From: QVMM01 sp047030855
GTDB taxonomy: Bacteria > Bacteroidota > Bacteroidia > Bacteroidales > Dysgonomonadaceae
Assembly (NCBI GenBank): GCA_047030855.1
Contig: JBKYIJ010000008.1
Span: 2,046,001 to 2,110,000 of the forward strand
Length of the DNA stretch: 64,000 bases
Direction of reading: 5' to 3'
The position numbers were made by a program, and so were the translations under genes. This document shows, one piece after another, positions 25,524 to 35,601 of the stretch. The first letter of the stretch is position 1, and each line of letters opens with the position of its first letter. The notes beneath the pieces were generated by a model. The model searched no databases and was not told the origin of the DNA. It worked only from the letters and a program-made list of their open reading frames with translations.

Positions 25524-28500
25524 ATGTTAAAAACATTTATAGATAGACCCGTTTTATCAACCGTAATATCCATTATTATAGTTGTATTAGGGATTATAGG
25601 ACTGGCTACATTGCCTGTGGAACAATACCCGGACATTGCCCCTCCTACAGTACAGGTATATGCTCAATACCCCGGAGCTAATGCCGATGTAGTAATGAAC
25701 AGTGTGGTTATTCCGCTCGAAGAACAAATCAATGGTGTTGAAGGTATGACATATATGACTTCAACAGCATCTAATAGTGGAACGGCAACGATACAGGTAT
25801 TTTTCAGGCAAGGTACGAATCCCGATATTGCAGCCGTAAACGTTCAGAATCTGGCTGCAAGGGCAAACCCTTTATTGCCTGCCGAAGTTACGCAGACAGG
25901 TGTGATTGTGCAAAAAAGGCAAAACAGTACGATATTAGGTATAATGTTTGCAACAAACAATCCTGACTATGACGGAGAATTTTTGCAGAACTACGCTAAT
26001 ATTAATATCTTACCTCAGATCAAGCGTGTTTACGGGGTAGGAGATGCTCAGGTGTACGGTGCAAAGGACTATTCGATGCGTGTCTGGTTGAAGCCTGACG
26101 TGATGGCGTCTTATAAATTGTCTGCGCAGGAAGTTATTGCAGCTTTACAAGATCAGAATATTGAGGCGGCACCCGGAGAAATTGGACAAAATTCCGACCA
26201 GTCTTTCCAATATACTTTAAAGTATACAGGGAAATTGCGGACGCAAGAGCAATTCGGAAATATTATCATACGTTCTCAAGATGGACAATTACTGAGACTT
26301 AACGATATAGCAAAAGTGGAGCTCGGCTCTTTGAACTATAACGTTACTTCTGCATTAAACGGTAAAGACGAGGCTGTGTTTATTGCGATTGCCCAAACGG
26401 CAGGTTCTAATGCCCAACAGGTTATTAATGACGTGAAGGCTGTTTTGGCGGATGCGGAAAAGTCATACCCTCCGGGGATTACGACGAATTACATGATGGA
26501 CTCCAGTGAGTTCCTTGACGCATCAATCAGTAAGGTTGTACATACTCTGATAGAGGCTTTCATATTGGTGTTTATAGTCGTATTCGTTTTCTTACAGGAT
26601 GTCAGATCAACGATCATCCCAGCTATTGCCGTTCCGGTAGCTATTATCGGTACGTTCTTCTTCTTGCAGATATTCGGGTTCTCCGTAAATATGCTTACGT
26701 TGTTCGCATTGGTACTTGCCATCGGTATTGTCGTCGACGATGCGATTGTCGTCGTCGAGGCTGTCCATGCTCAGCTGGATGCGGGAGAACAAGATCCAAG
26801 AAAAGCTACGCTTACAGCCATGAAAGAAATCGCACCCGCGATTGTTTCCATAACACTGGTTATGTCGGCGGTGTTTATTCCGGTAAGTTTTATCGGAGGA
26901 ACATCGGGAATCTTCTTCAAACAGTTTGGTTTGACTTTGGCAATTTCCATTCTTATATCTGCTGTAAACGCTTTGACATTAAGTCCTGCTCTGTGTGCGT
27001 TATTTTTGAAACCTCATAAAGAAGACGGACATAAGAGAAAGAATTTTCTTAACCGTTTCTTTTACTCGTTTAATATAGCATTTAATGCTGCAACGATGAA
27101 ATATAAATCGACTCTTCATTTCTTGGGAAAGAGAGGGCATCGTTGGATTACGGTTGCTATTATATTAGTCGCATCAGTTATATTGTTCGCATTAAATGAG
27201 TTTATACCTAAAGGATTTGTTCCACAGGAAGATAGTGGTGGTGTTCTCGGATTCGTCACATTGCCTCCCGGAGCTTCTCTCGAAAGGACAGATTCTATCG
27301 TAAATCAGGTTGTTGATATTGCAAGCGAGATAGACGGCGTAAAAGCGACTGCCAATATTACCGGGGTGAACTTTATGAGTGGACTCGGCAGTTCCTATGG
27401 TACCGTAATTGTAAAGATGAAACCTTGGGATGAAAGAAAGTTAGCTACAAACGAAGTCGCCAGTATATTAACTGAAAAAACGAAGAGTATCAATAATGCT
27501 ACGTTTTTCTTTATGGCTACCCCGACTTTGCAAGGGTTTGGACTCGGTGCAGGTGTTGAAATGCAATTACAGGATAAGATGGGTGGAGATGTCAACAAGT
27601 TTTATGATATTACCAATAATTTCATAAGTAAATTGAATGACCGTCCTGAAATTATGGCGGCGATGACTACATTCAACCCTAATTTCCCTCAGAAACAAAT
27701 AGAAGCGGATCTTCCTAAGATTAAGGCTGCAGGACTCACGCTTAATCAGGTAATGAGTACATTGCAGACATATGTGGGGAGTTATTATGTATCGAACTTC
27801 AACCTGTATGGTAAACAATTTAGGGTAATGCTTCAGGCTGCGCCTGAATACCGTAAGAATATGGAAGACCTGAGCGGTTTATTTGTACAAACAGCGAGTG
27901 GTGAGATGGCTCCTATTACTGAGTTTATTACCATATCGGATGTTTCGGCTGCACAGACTCTGTATCGTTTCAATATGTTTTCTTCCATGAGTGTAACGAT
28001 CGTTCCTAACTATTATGCAGGTTACAGTACGGGAGACGCTTTGAAGATTATCGAAGAAATGATGCAGGATAAACAGATATTACCTGACGGTTATGGTTTT
28101 GAATATTCGGGAATGACGCGGGAAGAATCGAGCAGTAGCAGCCAGACAACTCTTATATTCGGAATCTGCTTGATATTCGTTTATTTGTTGCTTGCCGCAT
28201 TGTATGAAAGCTACATCCTGCCTTTGGCCGTGCTTATATCTTTACCTGTCGGCTTATCGGGCGTATACTTGTTCTTAATGATTTTTGGTATGCATCAGGG
28301 TATAGTTAATAATATTTATGTACAGATTTCTATGATTATGCTTATCGGACTTTTGGCTAAGAATGCTATCCTTATTGTGGAATATGCTATTCAGCGTCGC
28401 CAGCAGGGTATGAGTATTGTGGAATCTGCCGTAAATGGAGCTGTTGCACGTCTTCGTCCTATTTTGATGACATCTTTTGCATTTATTTTCGGACTTATGC

Positions 28501-28682
28501 CTCTGGCTCTTGCCACAGGAGCAGGTGCGATAGGTAACAGATCTATCGGGATCAGTGCTATCGGCGGTATGTTCTTCGGAACTATGATCGGAGTTTTGGT
28601 TATACCTTCTCTGTTTATCATTTTCCAAAATATACAAGAGAAATTCAGTAAATCAGGCGCTTTAAATTCGAAAGATGCATAA
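25524..28682 (+). CDS. RND multidrug efflux transporter, HAE1 family (AcrB-like)
   Basis: 1052 aa. It starts MLKTFIDRPVLSTVISIIIVVLGIIGL and has two sets of transmembrane helices, each preceded by a large periplasmic loop. The proton-relay motif is present as LFALVLAIGIVVDDAIVVVE (paired Asp in helix 4), with the helix-10 counterpart in LIGLLAKNAILIVEYA. N-terminal porter features (QYPDIAPPTVQVYAQYPGANADVV) match AcrB/MexB. It exports hydrophobic drugs or bile-type compounds with proton antiport. It overlaps the next gene by 8 bases. Confidence 0.96.
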   Translation: MLKTFIDRPVLSTVISIIIVVLGIIGLATLPVEQYPDIAPPTVQVYAQYPGANADVVMNSVVIPLEEQINGVEGMTYMTSTASNSGTATIQVFFRQGTNPDIAAVNVQNLAARANPLLPAEVTQTGVIVQKRQNSTILGIMFATNNPDYDGEFLQNYANINILPQIKRVYGVGDAQVYGAKDYSMRVWLKPDVMASYKLSAQEVIAALQDQNIEAAPGEIGQNSDQSFQYTLKYTGKLRTQEQFGNIIIRSQDGQLLRLNDIAKVELGSLNYNVTSALNGKDEAVFIAIAQTAGSNAQQVINDVKAVLADAEKSYPPGITTNYMMDSSEFLDASISKVVHTLIEAFILVFIVVFVFLQDVRSTIIPAIAVPVAIIGTFFFLQIFGFSVNMLTLFALVLAIGIVVDDAIVVVEAVHAQLDAGEQDPRKATLTAMKEIAPAIVSITLVMSAVFIPVSFIGGTSGIFFKQFGLTLAISILISAVNALTLSPALCALFLKPHKEDGHKRKNFLNRFFYSFNIAFNAATMKYKSTLHFLGKRGHRWITVAIILVASVILFALNEFIPKGFVPQEDSGGVLGFVTLPPGASLERTDSIVNQVVDIASEIDGVKATANITGVNFMSGLGSSYGTVIVKMKPWDERKLATNEVASILTEKTKSINNATFFFMATPTLQGFGLGAGVEMQLQDKMGGDVNKFYDITNNFISKLNDRPEIMAAMTTFNPNFPQKQIEADLPKIKAAGLTLNQVMSTLQTYVGSYYVSNFNLYGKQFRVMLQAAPEYRKNMEDLSGLFVQTASGEMAPITEFITISDVSAAQTLYRFNMFSSMSVTIVPNYYAGYSTGDALKIIEEMMQDKQILPDGYGFEYSGMTREESSSSSQTTLIFGICLIFVYLLLAALYESYILPLAVLISLPVGLSGVYLFLMIFGMHQGIVNNIYVQISMIMLIGLLAKNAILIVEYAIQRRQQGMSIVESAVNGAVARLRPILMTSFAFIFGLMPLALATGAGAIGNRSIGISAIGGMFFGTMIGVLVIPSLFIIFQNIQEKFSKSGALNSKDA

Positions 28683-30117
28683 AACAAGTAAAATGTTGAT
28701 GAATATGAATAGAAAATATATAAAAGGAACAATTCTGTTGGGAGTGACACTCTCAATAGGATTTACTTCCTGTCAGGTTGTAAATAAATACAAAGCTCCT
28801 GAAATAGATTCGGAAAACCTTTACAGAGGAGAAAATCCTACCGACACCACTACCATTGCAAATATTCCGTGGCGTGAATATTTTAAAGATCCTTTGCTTC
28901 AGGCAATGATAGATGAAGGGCTGAACAATAATTTCGATATGCGTGTCGCTGCGGAACGTATCAAACAGGCAGAAGCCGCTTTGTTTCAATCCCGCGCAGC
29001 ATATTTTCCTGATGTGGCTATTGCCGGGCAAGTGTCTCAGAGCAGAGGTAGTGCGACAGGAAGAGGACAAAGCTCTAATGTATTAGGACCCCACAATGAG
29101 CAGTATTCATTGGGTATTGCTGCATCATGGGAACTTGATGTTTGGGGAAAATTGAATCGTCAGCAGCGTTCGAAATATGCGGATATGTTGAATAGTTATG
29201 CCGGACGTAACCTGATACAAACTTCGTTGATCTCAAATATTGCCAATTCCTACTATTCTTTATTGGCACTCGACGAACAACTGCGAGTTACTTTGGAGTC
29301 AATCGAACTGATGCAGGAAAGCGTGACCACTATGGAGGCTTTAAGGGATGCAGGCATGCAAAACAGTGCAGCCGTAGAACAAATGAAGGCTTCTTTGTAT
29401 CAGGCTCAGGCTACAGTTCCTGATTTAGAAAGCAATGTACGTCAGCTTGAAAATGGAATTTGTGTGATGCTGGGACGAAAACCTTCTCCCGTTTTAAGAT
29501 CTACGCTTAACGAGCAGTCGGTTCCGACTGAACTTGCTCATGGAGTTCCTTTCCAGATGCTGGCTAAACGTCCCGATGTGCGTCAGGCTGAATTGTCATT
29601 CCGCTCAGCTTTTGAATTGACGAATGCGGCTCAGGCGAGCTTTTACCCGAGTATAACTCTTAGTACAGGTTCAATGATCGGATATGGTGCTGCCAGTTTA
29701 AGCGGATTTTTCAGGCCTGAAAATATCTTCGCAAATATAATCGGTGGCATAACTCAACCTTTGTTTGCGCGAGGACAGTTGATTACTCAACTGAAAGTAG
29801 CTAAGGCTGAACAACAAGCTGCTTTGTTGAATTTCGAAAAATCGGTATTGTCAGCAGGTCAGGAAGTGTCAAATATAATGTACACTTTCGAATCTTCAAT
29901 CAAAAAGAATGATGTGAGGGCAAAGCAGGTAGAATCGTTGACAAAGGCAGTTTCTTATACAAAGGAATTGTTGAATGCTGGAGAAGCTAATTACCTTGAA
30001 GTAATTACTGCCGAACAAAATTTATTGCAGGCTCAGTTGAATCAGGTTAGCGATAAATTGCAGCAACTTCAGGCAACATCCGATCTTTACAGAGCTCTTG
30101 GCGGTGGGATAGAATAA
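28675..30117 (+). CDS. Outer-membrane efflux channel lipoprotein (OprM/NodT type)
   Basis: Up to 480 aa; in-frame ATGs at 28675, 28693, 28699 and 28705 are possible, the last giving a normal signal peptide (MNRKYIKGTILLGVTLSIGFTSC) with a lipobox. The body has two tandem OEP domains typical of TolC-like trimers (ASWELDVWGKLNRQQRSKYAD and ITQPLFARGQLITQLKVAKAEQQAALLNFE), and ends DLYRALGGG. It forms the outer-membrane exit duct for the adjacent RND pump. It is the last gene of the operon. Confidence 0.93.
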   Translation: MHKTSKMLMNMNRKYIKGTILLGVTLSIGFTSCQVVNKYKAPEIDSENLYRGENPTDTTTIANIPWREYFKDPLLQAMIDEGLNNNFDMRVAAERIKQAEAALFQSRAAYFPDVAIAGQVSQSRGSATGRGQSSNVLGPHNEQYSLGIAASWELDVWGKLNRQQRSKYADMLNSYAGRNLIQTSLISNIANSYYSLLALDEQLRVTLESIELMQESVTTMEALRDAGMQNSAAVEQMKASLYQAQATVPDLESNVRQLENGICVMLGRKPSPVLRSTLNEQSVPTELAHGVPFQMLAKRPDVRQAELSFRSAFELTNAAQASFYPSITLSTGSMIGYGAASLSGFFRPENIFANIIGGITQPLFARGQLITQLKVAKAEQQAALLNFEKSVLSAGQEVSNIMYTFESSIKKNDVRAKQVESLTKAVSYTKELLNAGEANYLEVITAEQNLLQAQLNQVSDKLQQLQATSDLYRALGGGIE

Positions 30118-30146
30118 AGTTAACAGCAAGTATTCTAACTATATTA

Positions 30147-30188
30147 AAAACCGTATTTGTTTAATTTCATATTAACAAATACGGTTTT
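30147..30188 (+). terminator. Terminator of the RND efflux operon
   Basis: 15-bp perfect arms AAAACCGTATTTGTT (30147-30161) and AACAAATACGGTTTT (30174-30188), 29 bases after the last stop of the operon. Confidence 0.88.
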
Positions 30189-30206
30189 CTCTTTGATGCT
30201 GTTGAT

Positions 30207-30243
30207 AAAAAAGGCTTTATGTTTTAAACATAAAGCCTTTTTT
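30207..30243 (-). terminator. Second, convergent terminator hairpin
   Basis: 18-bp arms (30207-30224 and 30226-30243) built from AAAAAAGGCTTTATG and its complement. It serves the minus-strand lipoprotein gene, whose stop is at 30260. Confidence 0.85.
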
Positions 30244-30259
30244 ATTTTATGAAGAATAT

Positions 30260-30664
30260 TTATTTCTTTTTTTCAGTGGCGGGAGCGTTTGGATTTGTAG
30301 CTTTATAAAGCCTGTCGGCAGTTTCTTTATACAACTTAGCTTCTTTCTCAGTCATATCGCCTGCTTTTTTCTGTATAACAGGAACCAATTTGTTGATTTC
30401 GTTATTCAATTTCTGGTAATCTTTGATAGCTTTTGTATCGCCTTTCTGCATGCTTATTAAAGCAGGGATCAGTAGTTTTACCTTTTCTTCATATAGTTTA
30501 ATCGCTGTGCTTACAGACATTGTATCTTCAAGAGCGATTGTTTTCACTGTGTCGGTTTTTACTTCTTGGCTTTTTTCAGCGTCGGGCGCTTTTTGCGATC
30601 CGCCTCCGCATGCCACTAATACAAATGATAGTACAATTGCGAATAATAGGGAAATCTTTTTCAT
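30260..30664 (-). CDS. Hypothetical lipoprotein
   Basis: 134 aa from the ATG at 30664 (MKKISLLFAIVLSFVLVACGGG); the longer frame lacks a sensible start. The lipobox is LVAC with Cys19, followed by GGGSQKAPDAEKS. The mature part is highly helical and Lys-rich (TAIKLYEEKVKLLIPALISMQKGDTKAIKDYQKLNNEINKLVPVIQKKAGDMTEKEAKLYKETADRLYKA), probably a helical hairpin or coiled coil. Family not recognised; a single-gene unit. Confidence 0.7.
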   Translation of the reverse strand: MKKISLLFAIVLSFVLVACGGGSQKAPDAEKSQEVKTDTVKTIALEDTMSVSTAIKLYEEKVKLLIPALISMQKGDTKAIKDYQKLNNEINKLVPVIQKKAGDMTEKEAKLYKETADRLYKATNPNAPATEKKK

Positions 30665-30715
30665 ATCCGTTAAAATTAAAGGTTTATAATAATAGCTAGT
30701 ATTAGCAAATTTACT

Positions 30716-30723
30716 CAAATATA
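30716..30723 (-). promoter_or_regulatory. -7 promoter box of the lipoprotein gene
   Basis: TATATTTG on the minus strand, 51 bases before the start; a second match, TAAATTTG, lies at 30706-30713. Confidence 0.45.
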
Positions 30724-30758
30724 TTGAATGACAAATTATTATTCAATATATTATGCTC

Positions 30759-31379
30759 TTATTCCGTTGTATATGTAAAAACAAAATCCGATGTAACCAT
30801 ATATTGAATGTTAAATGTTTTCTTTGGATTTGACATCAGATATGTTGCTCGGAATGAACCTTCGCTTTTAGGTGTAAATTTTTCTATACAGAAACTTTTT
30901 TTCAGATTAACTCCCGTGCCAATGGCTTTGTACAGGGTTTCTTTCGCCGCCCAATGTAAAAGCAGGTGAATGATTTTATCTTCGTTATCGACAATGTACT
31001 CGTTTTCGGCAATGAAACGATTTTGTACTTGTAAAACTTTCGGTGTAATATGTTGTATATCTACGCCTATTTCATTGTTTGGACTTAATAAAACGGCTAC
31101 ATAGCCCTTTGTGTGCGAAATGGAGATATTCAGGTTGTTTTTAGCGATGAAAGGTTTTCCTGATTTATGATAATTAATGTTTACTTCTTCGTTAAGCAAT
31201 GTTTTCAGTAATGCCCTTACAGACAAGCGTTCCAATATTTTGTTGTCGGATTTCAGTCCTTGTATATCTTTATCAAGAAAATATTTATTACCGAATAAGT
31301 CAAATAGTTCTTCTTTCGATTCATCTATTTTCCATATTCCTAACGTAAAATCTTTTTCCTGTTCTTTTAAGTAAAGCAT
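30759..31379 (-). CDS. 4'-phosphopantetheinyl transferase (Sfp type)
   Basis: 206 aa from the ATG at 31379. The Sfp/AcpT motifs are visible: SGKPFI...NISISHTKGYVAVLLS, EIGVDIQ with the Mg-binding Asp, and WAAKETLYKAIG (the W-x-x-K-E-x-x-x-K motif). It attaches phosphopantetheine from CoA to a Ser on acyl or peptidyl carrier proteins in the cytoplasm. No carrier protein or synthase gene is nearby. It is the last gene of a minus-strand operon, 5 bases after the MFS gene stop. Confidence 0.88.
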   Translation of the reverse strand: MLYLKEQEKDFTLGIWKIDESKEELFDLFGNKYFLDKDIQGLKSDNKILERLSVRALLKTLLNEEVNINYHKSGKPFIAKNNLNISISHTKGYVAVLLSPNNEIGVDIQHITPKVLQVQNRFIAENEYIVDNEDKIIHLLLHWAAKETLYKAIGTGVNLKKSFCIEKFTPKSEGSFRATYLMSNPKKTFNIQYMVTSDFVFTYTTE

Positions 31380-31384
31380 GAACC

Positions 31385-32575
31385 TTATTCTTCTATTCTT
31401 TCTCTGTAAACAAAAGTAACATAAATCAGCGTAAAAACAGCCAAAATTATTTCTGCTATAAATAATCCCTGATAATGTAATTTTTGAGCAATGAATCCGC
31501 TTAAAGCGGCGATAACCAAGCTTCCCAGTTGATTGATAACCAGTTGTGCGGTAAAATCTGTCCCTTCGAATCCTTGCCTTGCCCAACTCATGGCTAAAGT
31601 GTAGAGCGAAACATTTAATAATCCGTATGTTCCCCATAGGGCACAGACAGCGACAGTTATCTCGATTTTGGTAAAACCTTTAGAGTTTATCCAAATAAAA
31701 TATAATATAGTAATAACCGCCAAAGTTAAAAACGAAGCAAGAGCTTTTGTCATACTCAGTTTTTTCAGAATCAGTCCTCCCGATAAAGCGAAAACAACAG
31801 CTGTGGATGTCCCCAATATACCTGATATGAAACCTATTTCGGCAATGTCGAAACCATGATCCACCATATAAGGTTTCAGCATGCTCATTATCCCCGTTAA
31901 TCCCGAAGTAGATAATAATAAGAAAATGATATGTTTGCCAATGCCTTTCTGAGTAAAAAAGGACAATACGTTCTTTAAAGAAACATTTACGGAAAGAGGT
32001 TTTTTTCTGAGCGGATAATTAAAGAAATATAGAGGCAACAGTGCGATAAGAACAAATCCGGCCAATCCTGCCAGAAGGGCTTTCCATCCGAAATAATTGT
32101 ATATGAGCAACAATAGCCCGCTTCCCACCAATGCCCCAGTAAAACCGCCTATCGACTGAACGGCATTTCCCATGCTCCGTTGCTCCTTTTTTAGCGTCAG
32201 AACAGCCAGAGCATCAGTTGCTATATCCTGTGTGGCAGATGCGAAAACAGCCAGTACGACAAATACTATGATAAGATTGAAGTTGGTTTGTAAACTAAAG
32301 AAACCGATGGACAATATAAGAACGGCATAAAATATTTCTGAGCTGATGATCCATTTTTTATATTGGCTTAAAGTGTTGGCTTTTTTGTCGATAAGCGGTG
32401 CCCAGATAAATTTTAATATCCACGGAATTTTAACCAACTGCAACAATCCGATTGATTCCAACGAATAGTTTTCCTGCCGCATTATTACAGGAACTACTGT
32501 CGTAAAAAAGCTCATAGGGATAGCTTGAGCCACATATAAGCCCAAGAAAGTAAAATACTTATTGAGTTGCTTCAC
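31385..32575 (-). CDS. MFS transporter, AmpG/RhtX-like
   Basis: 396 aa with about 12 membrane helices. The N-terminal pattern (YFTFLGLYVAQAIPMSFFTTVVPVIMR...LLQLVKIPWILKFIWAPLID) and the SATQDIATDALAV motif in helix 4 are those of the AmpG/SLC33 group, which includes muropeptide permeases and RhtX-type siderophore importers. The substrate cannot be read from the sequence. It is encoded between mgsA and the PPTase gene in one operon. Confidence 0.78.
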   Translation of the reverse strand: MKQLNKYFTFLGLYVAQAIPMSFFTTVVPVIMRQENYSLESIGLLQLVKIPWILKFIWAPLIDKKANTLSQYKKWIISSEIFYAVLILSIGFFSLQTNFNLIIVFVVLAVFASATQDIATDALAVLTLKKEQRSMGNAVQSIGGFTGALVGSGLLLLIYNYFGWKALLAGLAGFVLIALLPLYFFNYPLRKKPLSVNVSLKNVLSFFTQKGIGKHIIFLLLSTSGLTGIMSMLKPYMVDHGFDIAEIGFISGILGTSTAVVFALSGGLILKKLSMTKALASFLTLAVITILYFIWINSKGFTKIEITVAVCALWGTYGLLNVSLYTLAMSWARQGFEGTDFTAQLVINQLGSLVIAALSGFIAQKLHYQGLFIAEIILAVFTLIYVTFVYRERIEE

Positions 32576-32611
32576 CTGCCTGTTTTTTCGAAACGTTTTT
32601 CTTCTGTTATA

Positions 32612-33082
32612 TTATTCTTTTGAATATAACCTGTCAAACTCTTCACGATCGAAACGTTCGTATCGGGGAGTCGTAGGTATGTAGTCATCGTCGTCCCACA
32701 ATGTACTTGTTATCATAAGGTCGGCGCTGTACCTGTTACATGCGATCGGAACGTTATGCACGCGGCACTGGCGTAAAAGCATCATGATATCCGCTTCATG
32801 AGGTTGCGGGTTGAGATCGTCGATGAGGAAGACAGCCAGATCGACTTCTTTTCTGACAACCATAGCCGCAATTTCTGCATCTCCTCCTAAAGGTCCTGAA
32901 TGCATACAGGTTATTTCCGCATCAATCCCTTTATTGTCGAAAGCTTCTTTTATCAGATGTCCCGTTGTTCCCGTACATACCAAATGATGCTTTGATAAAA
33001 AATCAGAATTGTAATAACACCATTCTACCATGTCGGCTTTTCGGTGATCGTGTGCAACAAGTGCGATTGTTAATCTTTTCAT
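32612..33082 (-). CDS. mgsA: Methylglyoxal synthase
   Basis: 156 aa. Phosphate-binding GTTGHLI, catalytic SGPLGGDAEIAAMV (Asp equivalent to E. coli Asp71) and FLIDDLNPQPHEADIMMLLRQCRVHNVPIACNRYSAD are all present. It converts dihydroxyacetone phosphate to methylglyoxal, a bypass of lower glycolysis used under phosphate limitation or carbon excess. It lies 26 bases after gcvT in the same operon. Confidence 0.95.
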   Translation of the reverse strand: MKRLTIALVAHDHRKADMVEWCYYNSDFLSKHHLVCTGTTGHLIKEAFDNKGIDAEITCMHSGPLGGDAEIAAMVVRKEVDLAVFLIDDLNPQPHEADIMMLLRQCRVHNVPIACNRYSADLMITSTLWDDDDYIPTTPRYERFDREEFDRLYSKE

Positions 33083-33108
33083 ATAGGTTTTTGCCTTTTC
33101 GGAGCATT

Positions 33109-34203
33109 TTATTTTTGTTGTTTCCTGAAAGGCGGTTTCACAACCTTTGCAGGAATGTCGTTATTTCTGATTCTTATATAAATATTTGTATCCAAAGCCG
33201 TATATTCAGGTTTCACATATCCCATTCCGATGCCGATTTTGCGTGTCGGGGACATTGTTCCCGATGTTACGACTCCTATTTTTTCACCGTTCTCGTTCAT
33301 AATATCATACCCTTGACGAGGGATGCCTTTTTCCTGCAATTCGAACCCGCAAAGTTTGCGTGAAAGTCCTAATTTCTTTTGCTTTTCAAGAATATTTCTG
33401 CCGATAAAGTTCTTTCCGTCGGCAAATTTGGTAATCCATCCCAATCCTGCTTCCAGAGGTGTGGTAGTATCGTCCATGTCATTTCCGTACAAAAGAAAAC
33501 CCATTTCGAGCCTCAAAGTATCGCGTGCGCCCAGTCCGATAGGTTTAATGCCGAATTCTTTTCCGGCTTCCATTATGTTGTTCCATATTTTCACGCCGTC
33601 TTTTGGGTAGAAATATAATTCGAAACCCCCTGCGCCCGTATATCCCGTATTCGATATAATAACCTCGTCCGCATCTCCGAAATGTCCGGTTGTAAACGTA
33701 TAGTAGGGAATTTTAGACAAGTCTATTTTTGTCAGTTTTTGTAGTGTTGCCAATGCTTTAGGACCTTGTATGGCAAGCTGAGCCATGTTGTCAGATGCGT
33801 TTTCGAGTTCCGCTCTCACGTCATTGTTTTTAGTACACCATTCCCAATCTTTTTTTATATTGGAAGCGTTCACGACAAGCATATATTTTTCCGCTTCGTA
33901 TTGATATACGATAAAGTCGTCCACAATGCCTCCGTCTTCGTTTATGAAACAAGAGTATTGAGCTTTTCCCGGTTCGAGTTGAGAGATGTCGTTGCTTGTT
34001 ACTTTCTGCAAAAACTCAAGGGCATGTGCCCCTTTTACCCAAAATTCGCCCATGTGTGACACATCAAAAACTCCTACGCTGTTACATACGGTAAGGTGTT
34101 CGTCTATAATGCCCGAATATTCGATCGGCATATTGTAACCAGCAAATTCGTGCATCTTTGCACCTAATGCAATGTGTATATCTGTAAACGGTGTGGTTTT
34201 CAT
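33109..34203 (-). CDS. gcvT: Aminomethyltransferase, glycine cleavage T protein
   Basis: 364 aa. Folate-binding motifs are seen: FDVSHMGEFWVKG, ITSND-like VTSNDISQLEPGKAQYSCFINEDGGIVDDFIVYQ, TGYTGAGGFELYF and the LGARDTLRLEMGFLLYGNDMD core. It takes the aminomethyl group from H protein and transfers the methylene to tetrahydrofolate. The other gcv genes are not in this window, as is usual when gcvT is dispersed. It lies 9 bases after pepT. Confidence 0.95.
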   Translation of the reverse strand: MKTTPFTDIHIALGAKMHEFAGYNMPIEYSGIIDEHLTVCNSVGVFDVSHMGEFWVKGAHALEFLQKVTSNDISQLEPGKAQYSCFINEDGGIVDDFIVYQYEAEKYMLVVNASNIKKDWEWCTKNNDVRAELENASDNMAQLAIQGPKALATLQKLTKIDLSKIPYYTFTTGHFGDADEVIISNTGYTGAGGFELYFYPKDGVKIWNNIMEAGKEFGIKPIGLGARDTLRLEMGFLLYGNDMDDTTTPLEAGLGWITKFADGKNFIGRNILEKQKKLGLSRKLCGFELQEKGIPRQGYDIMNENGEKIGVVTSGTMSPTRKIGIGMGYVKPEYTALDTNIYIRIRNNDIPAKVVKPPFRKQQK

Positions 34204-34212
34204 ATTTATATT

Positions 34213-35441
34213 TTATTTGTTTGCTATTAATTCTACGATCTTGACAATCACGTCGGTTGCTTTCTGCATAGATTGTACAGGTACAAATTCATATCGTCCG
34301 TGAAAGTTCAACCCTCCCGCAAAGATGTTAGGGCAGGGCAGTCCTTTAAATGAAAGTTGTGCTCCGTCCGTTCCGCCCCTGATAGGTTTCACATTAGGTT
34401 CTATGTCCAATGCTTTCATGGCTTCAAACGCAATATCCACAATGTGCTTTACAGGTTCTACCTTCTCCCGCATATTATAATACTGATCGTTCATTTCCAG
34501 CTTGGTTGTATTCGGGTATAATTTATTTATATAGTCTATGCTGTCTTTCAATAATTGTTTCTTTTCTTCAAACAGTTTTCTGTCATGATCACGGATAATA
34601 TATTGTACTGTCGCAGCATCCACGGTTCCGTTTATGCCTACAAGGTGGAAAAATCCTTCGTATCCTTCCGTATGTTCGGGACGTTGGTTTTCGGGTAGTA
34701 ATGACACTAATTTAGTCGCAATGTGCAGGGCGTTTGTCATTTTGTTCTTTGCATATCCGGGATGTACATTCCTTCCCTGTATGATGATTTTTGCTCCTGC
34801 TGCATTAAAGTTCTCATACTCCAGTTCTCCGACTTCGCCTCCGTCCATAGTGTATGCCCATTCTGCTCCGAATTTGCTGACATCGAAGTTATGCGCTCCT
34901 TCTCCTATCTCTTCGTCAGGATTAAAAGCTATACGAATCTTTCCGTGCTGAATTTCGGGATGATCAATCAAAAATTGCATCGCTGTCATTATCTCGGCAA
35001 TACCTGCTTTGTCGTCAGCGCCCAACAATGTTGTTCCATCCGTAACGATAAGATCTTCCCCCTTTGTGGCTTAGCAGTTCGGGAAAATCATCGGGCGACA
35101 ATACGATGTTTTGCTCTTTATTAAGTACGATATCTTTGCCGTCATATACTTCTACGATCCTTGGATTGACATTCTTTCCTGACATATCGGGACTTGTATC
35201 CACGTGTGCAATAAACCCGATTGTCGGGATTTTTTTTGTCGGTGTTCGCAGGAAGCGTTGCCATCAGATAGCCTTTGTCGTCAAGCGAAATTTCGATCAA
35301 TCCCATTTCCTTTATTTCTTTCTCCAATTCCTTTAAAAGATCCATTTGTTTTGCGGTGCTTGGAGTTACTCCTGTTTCGGGATCGGACTGTGTGTCGTAT
35401 TTTACGTATTTGAGAAATCTGTCTATAACTGTTTTTTTCAT
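34213..35441 (-). CDS. pepT: Peptidase T (M20 tripeptidase), frame broken twice
   Basis: Three frames join into one PepT of about 408 aa. The first segment (from ATG 35441) gives MKKTVIDRFLKYVKYDTQSDP. The second gives the metal-binding IAHVDTSPDMSGKNV. The third gives GADDKAGIAEIM, NPDEEIGEGAHNFD and the C-terminal GGTDGAQLSFKGLPCPN. Break 1 is at a run of eight A in the sense strand (35230-35237; seven A restores the frame). Break 2 is at a run of five G (about 35058-35062; four restores it). All zinc ligands expected for PepT are present. It removes N-terminal residues from tripeptides in the cytoplasm. It heads the operon pepT-gcvT-mgsA-MFS-PPTase. Confidence 0.9.
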
Positions 35442-35525
35442 ATTGTGTTTTTTATATTATTATCGCTTATATCATGAAACAGATTGACTTACATCGTATT
35501 TGACAACGATCAGTCGTCTGCTAAA

Positions 35526-35554
35526 CAAAGATAGGAAAATGAAAGGAAAGCAAA
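35526..35554 (-). promoter_or_regulatory. Promoter of the pepT operon
   Basis: Minus-strand TTTG (35551-35554), a 17-base spacer, then TATCTTTG (35526-35533). It is divergent from the SRP RNA promoter 17 bases away. Confidence 0.6.
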
Positions 35555-35570
35555 AAATTCGGGTTGGTAT

Positions 35571-35600
35571 TTTGTGTATAAAAAAAAAGATGTACTTTTG
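35571..35600 (+). promoter_or_regulatory. Promoter of the SRP RNA gene
   Basis: TTTG (35571-35574), an 18-base spacer, then TACTTTTG (35593-35600), the Bacteroidetes -33/-7 pair. The RNA starts immediately after. Confidence 0.65.
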
Positions 35601-35601
35601 T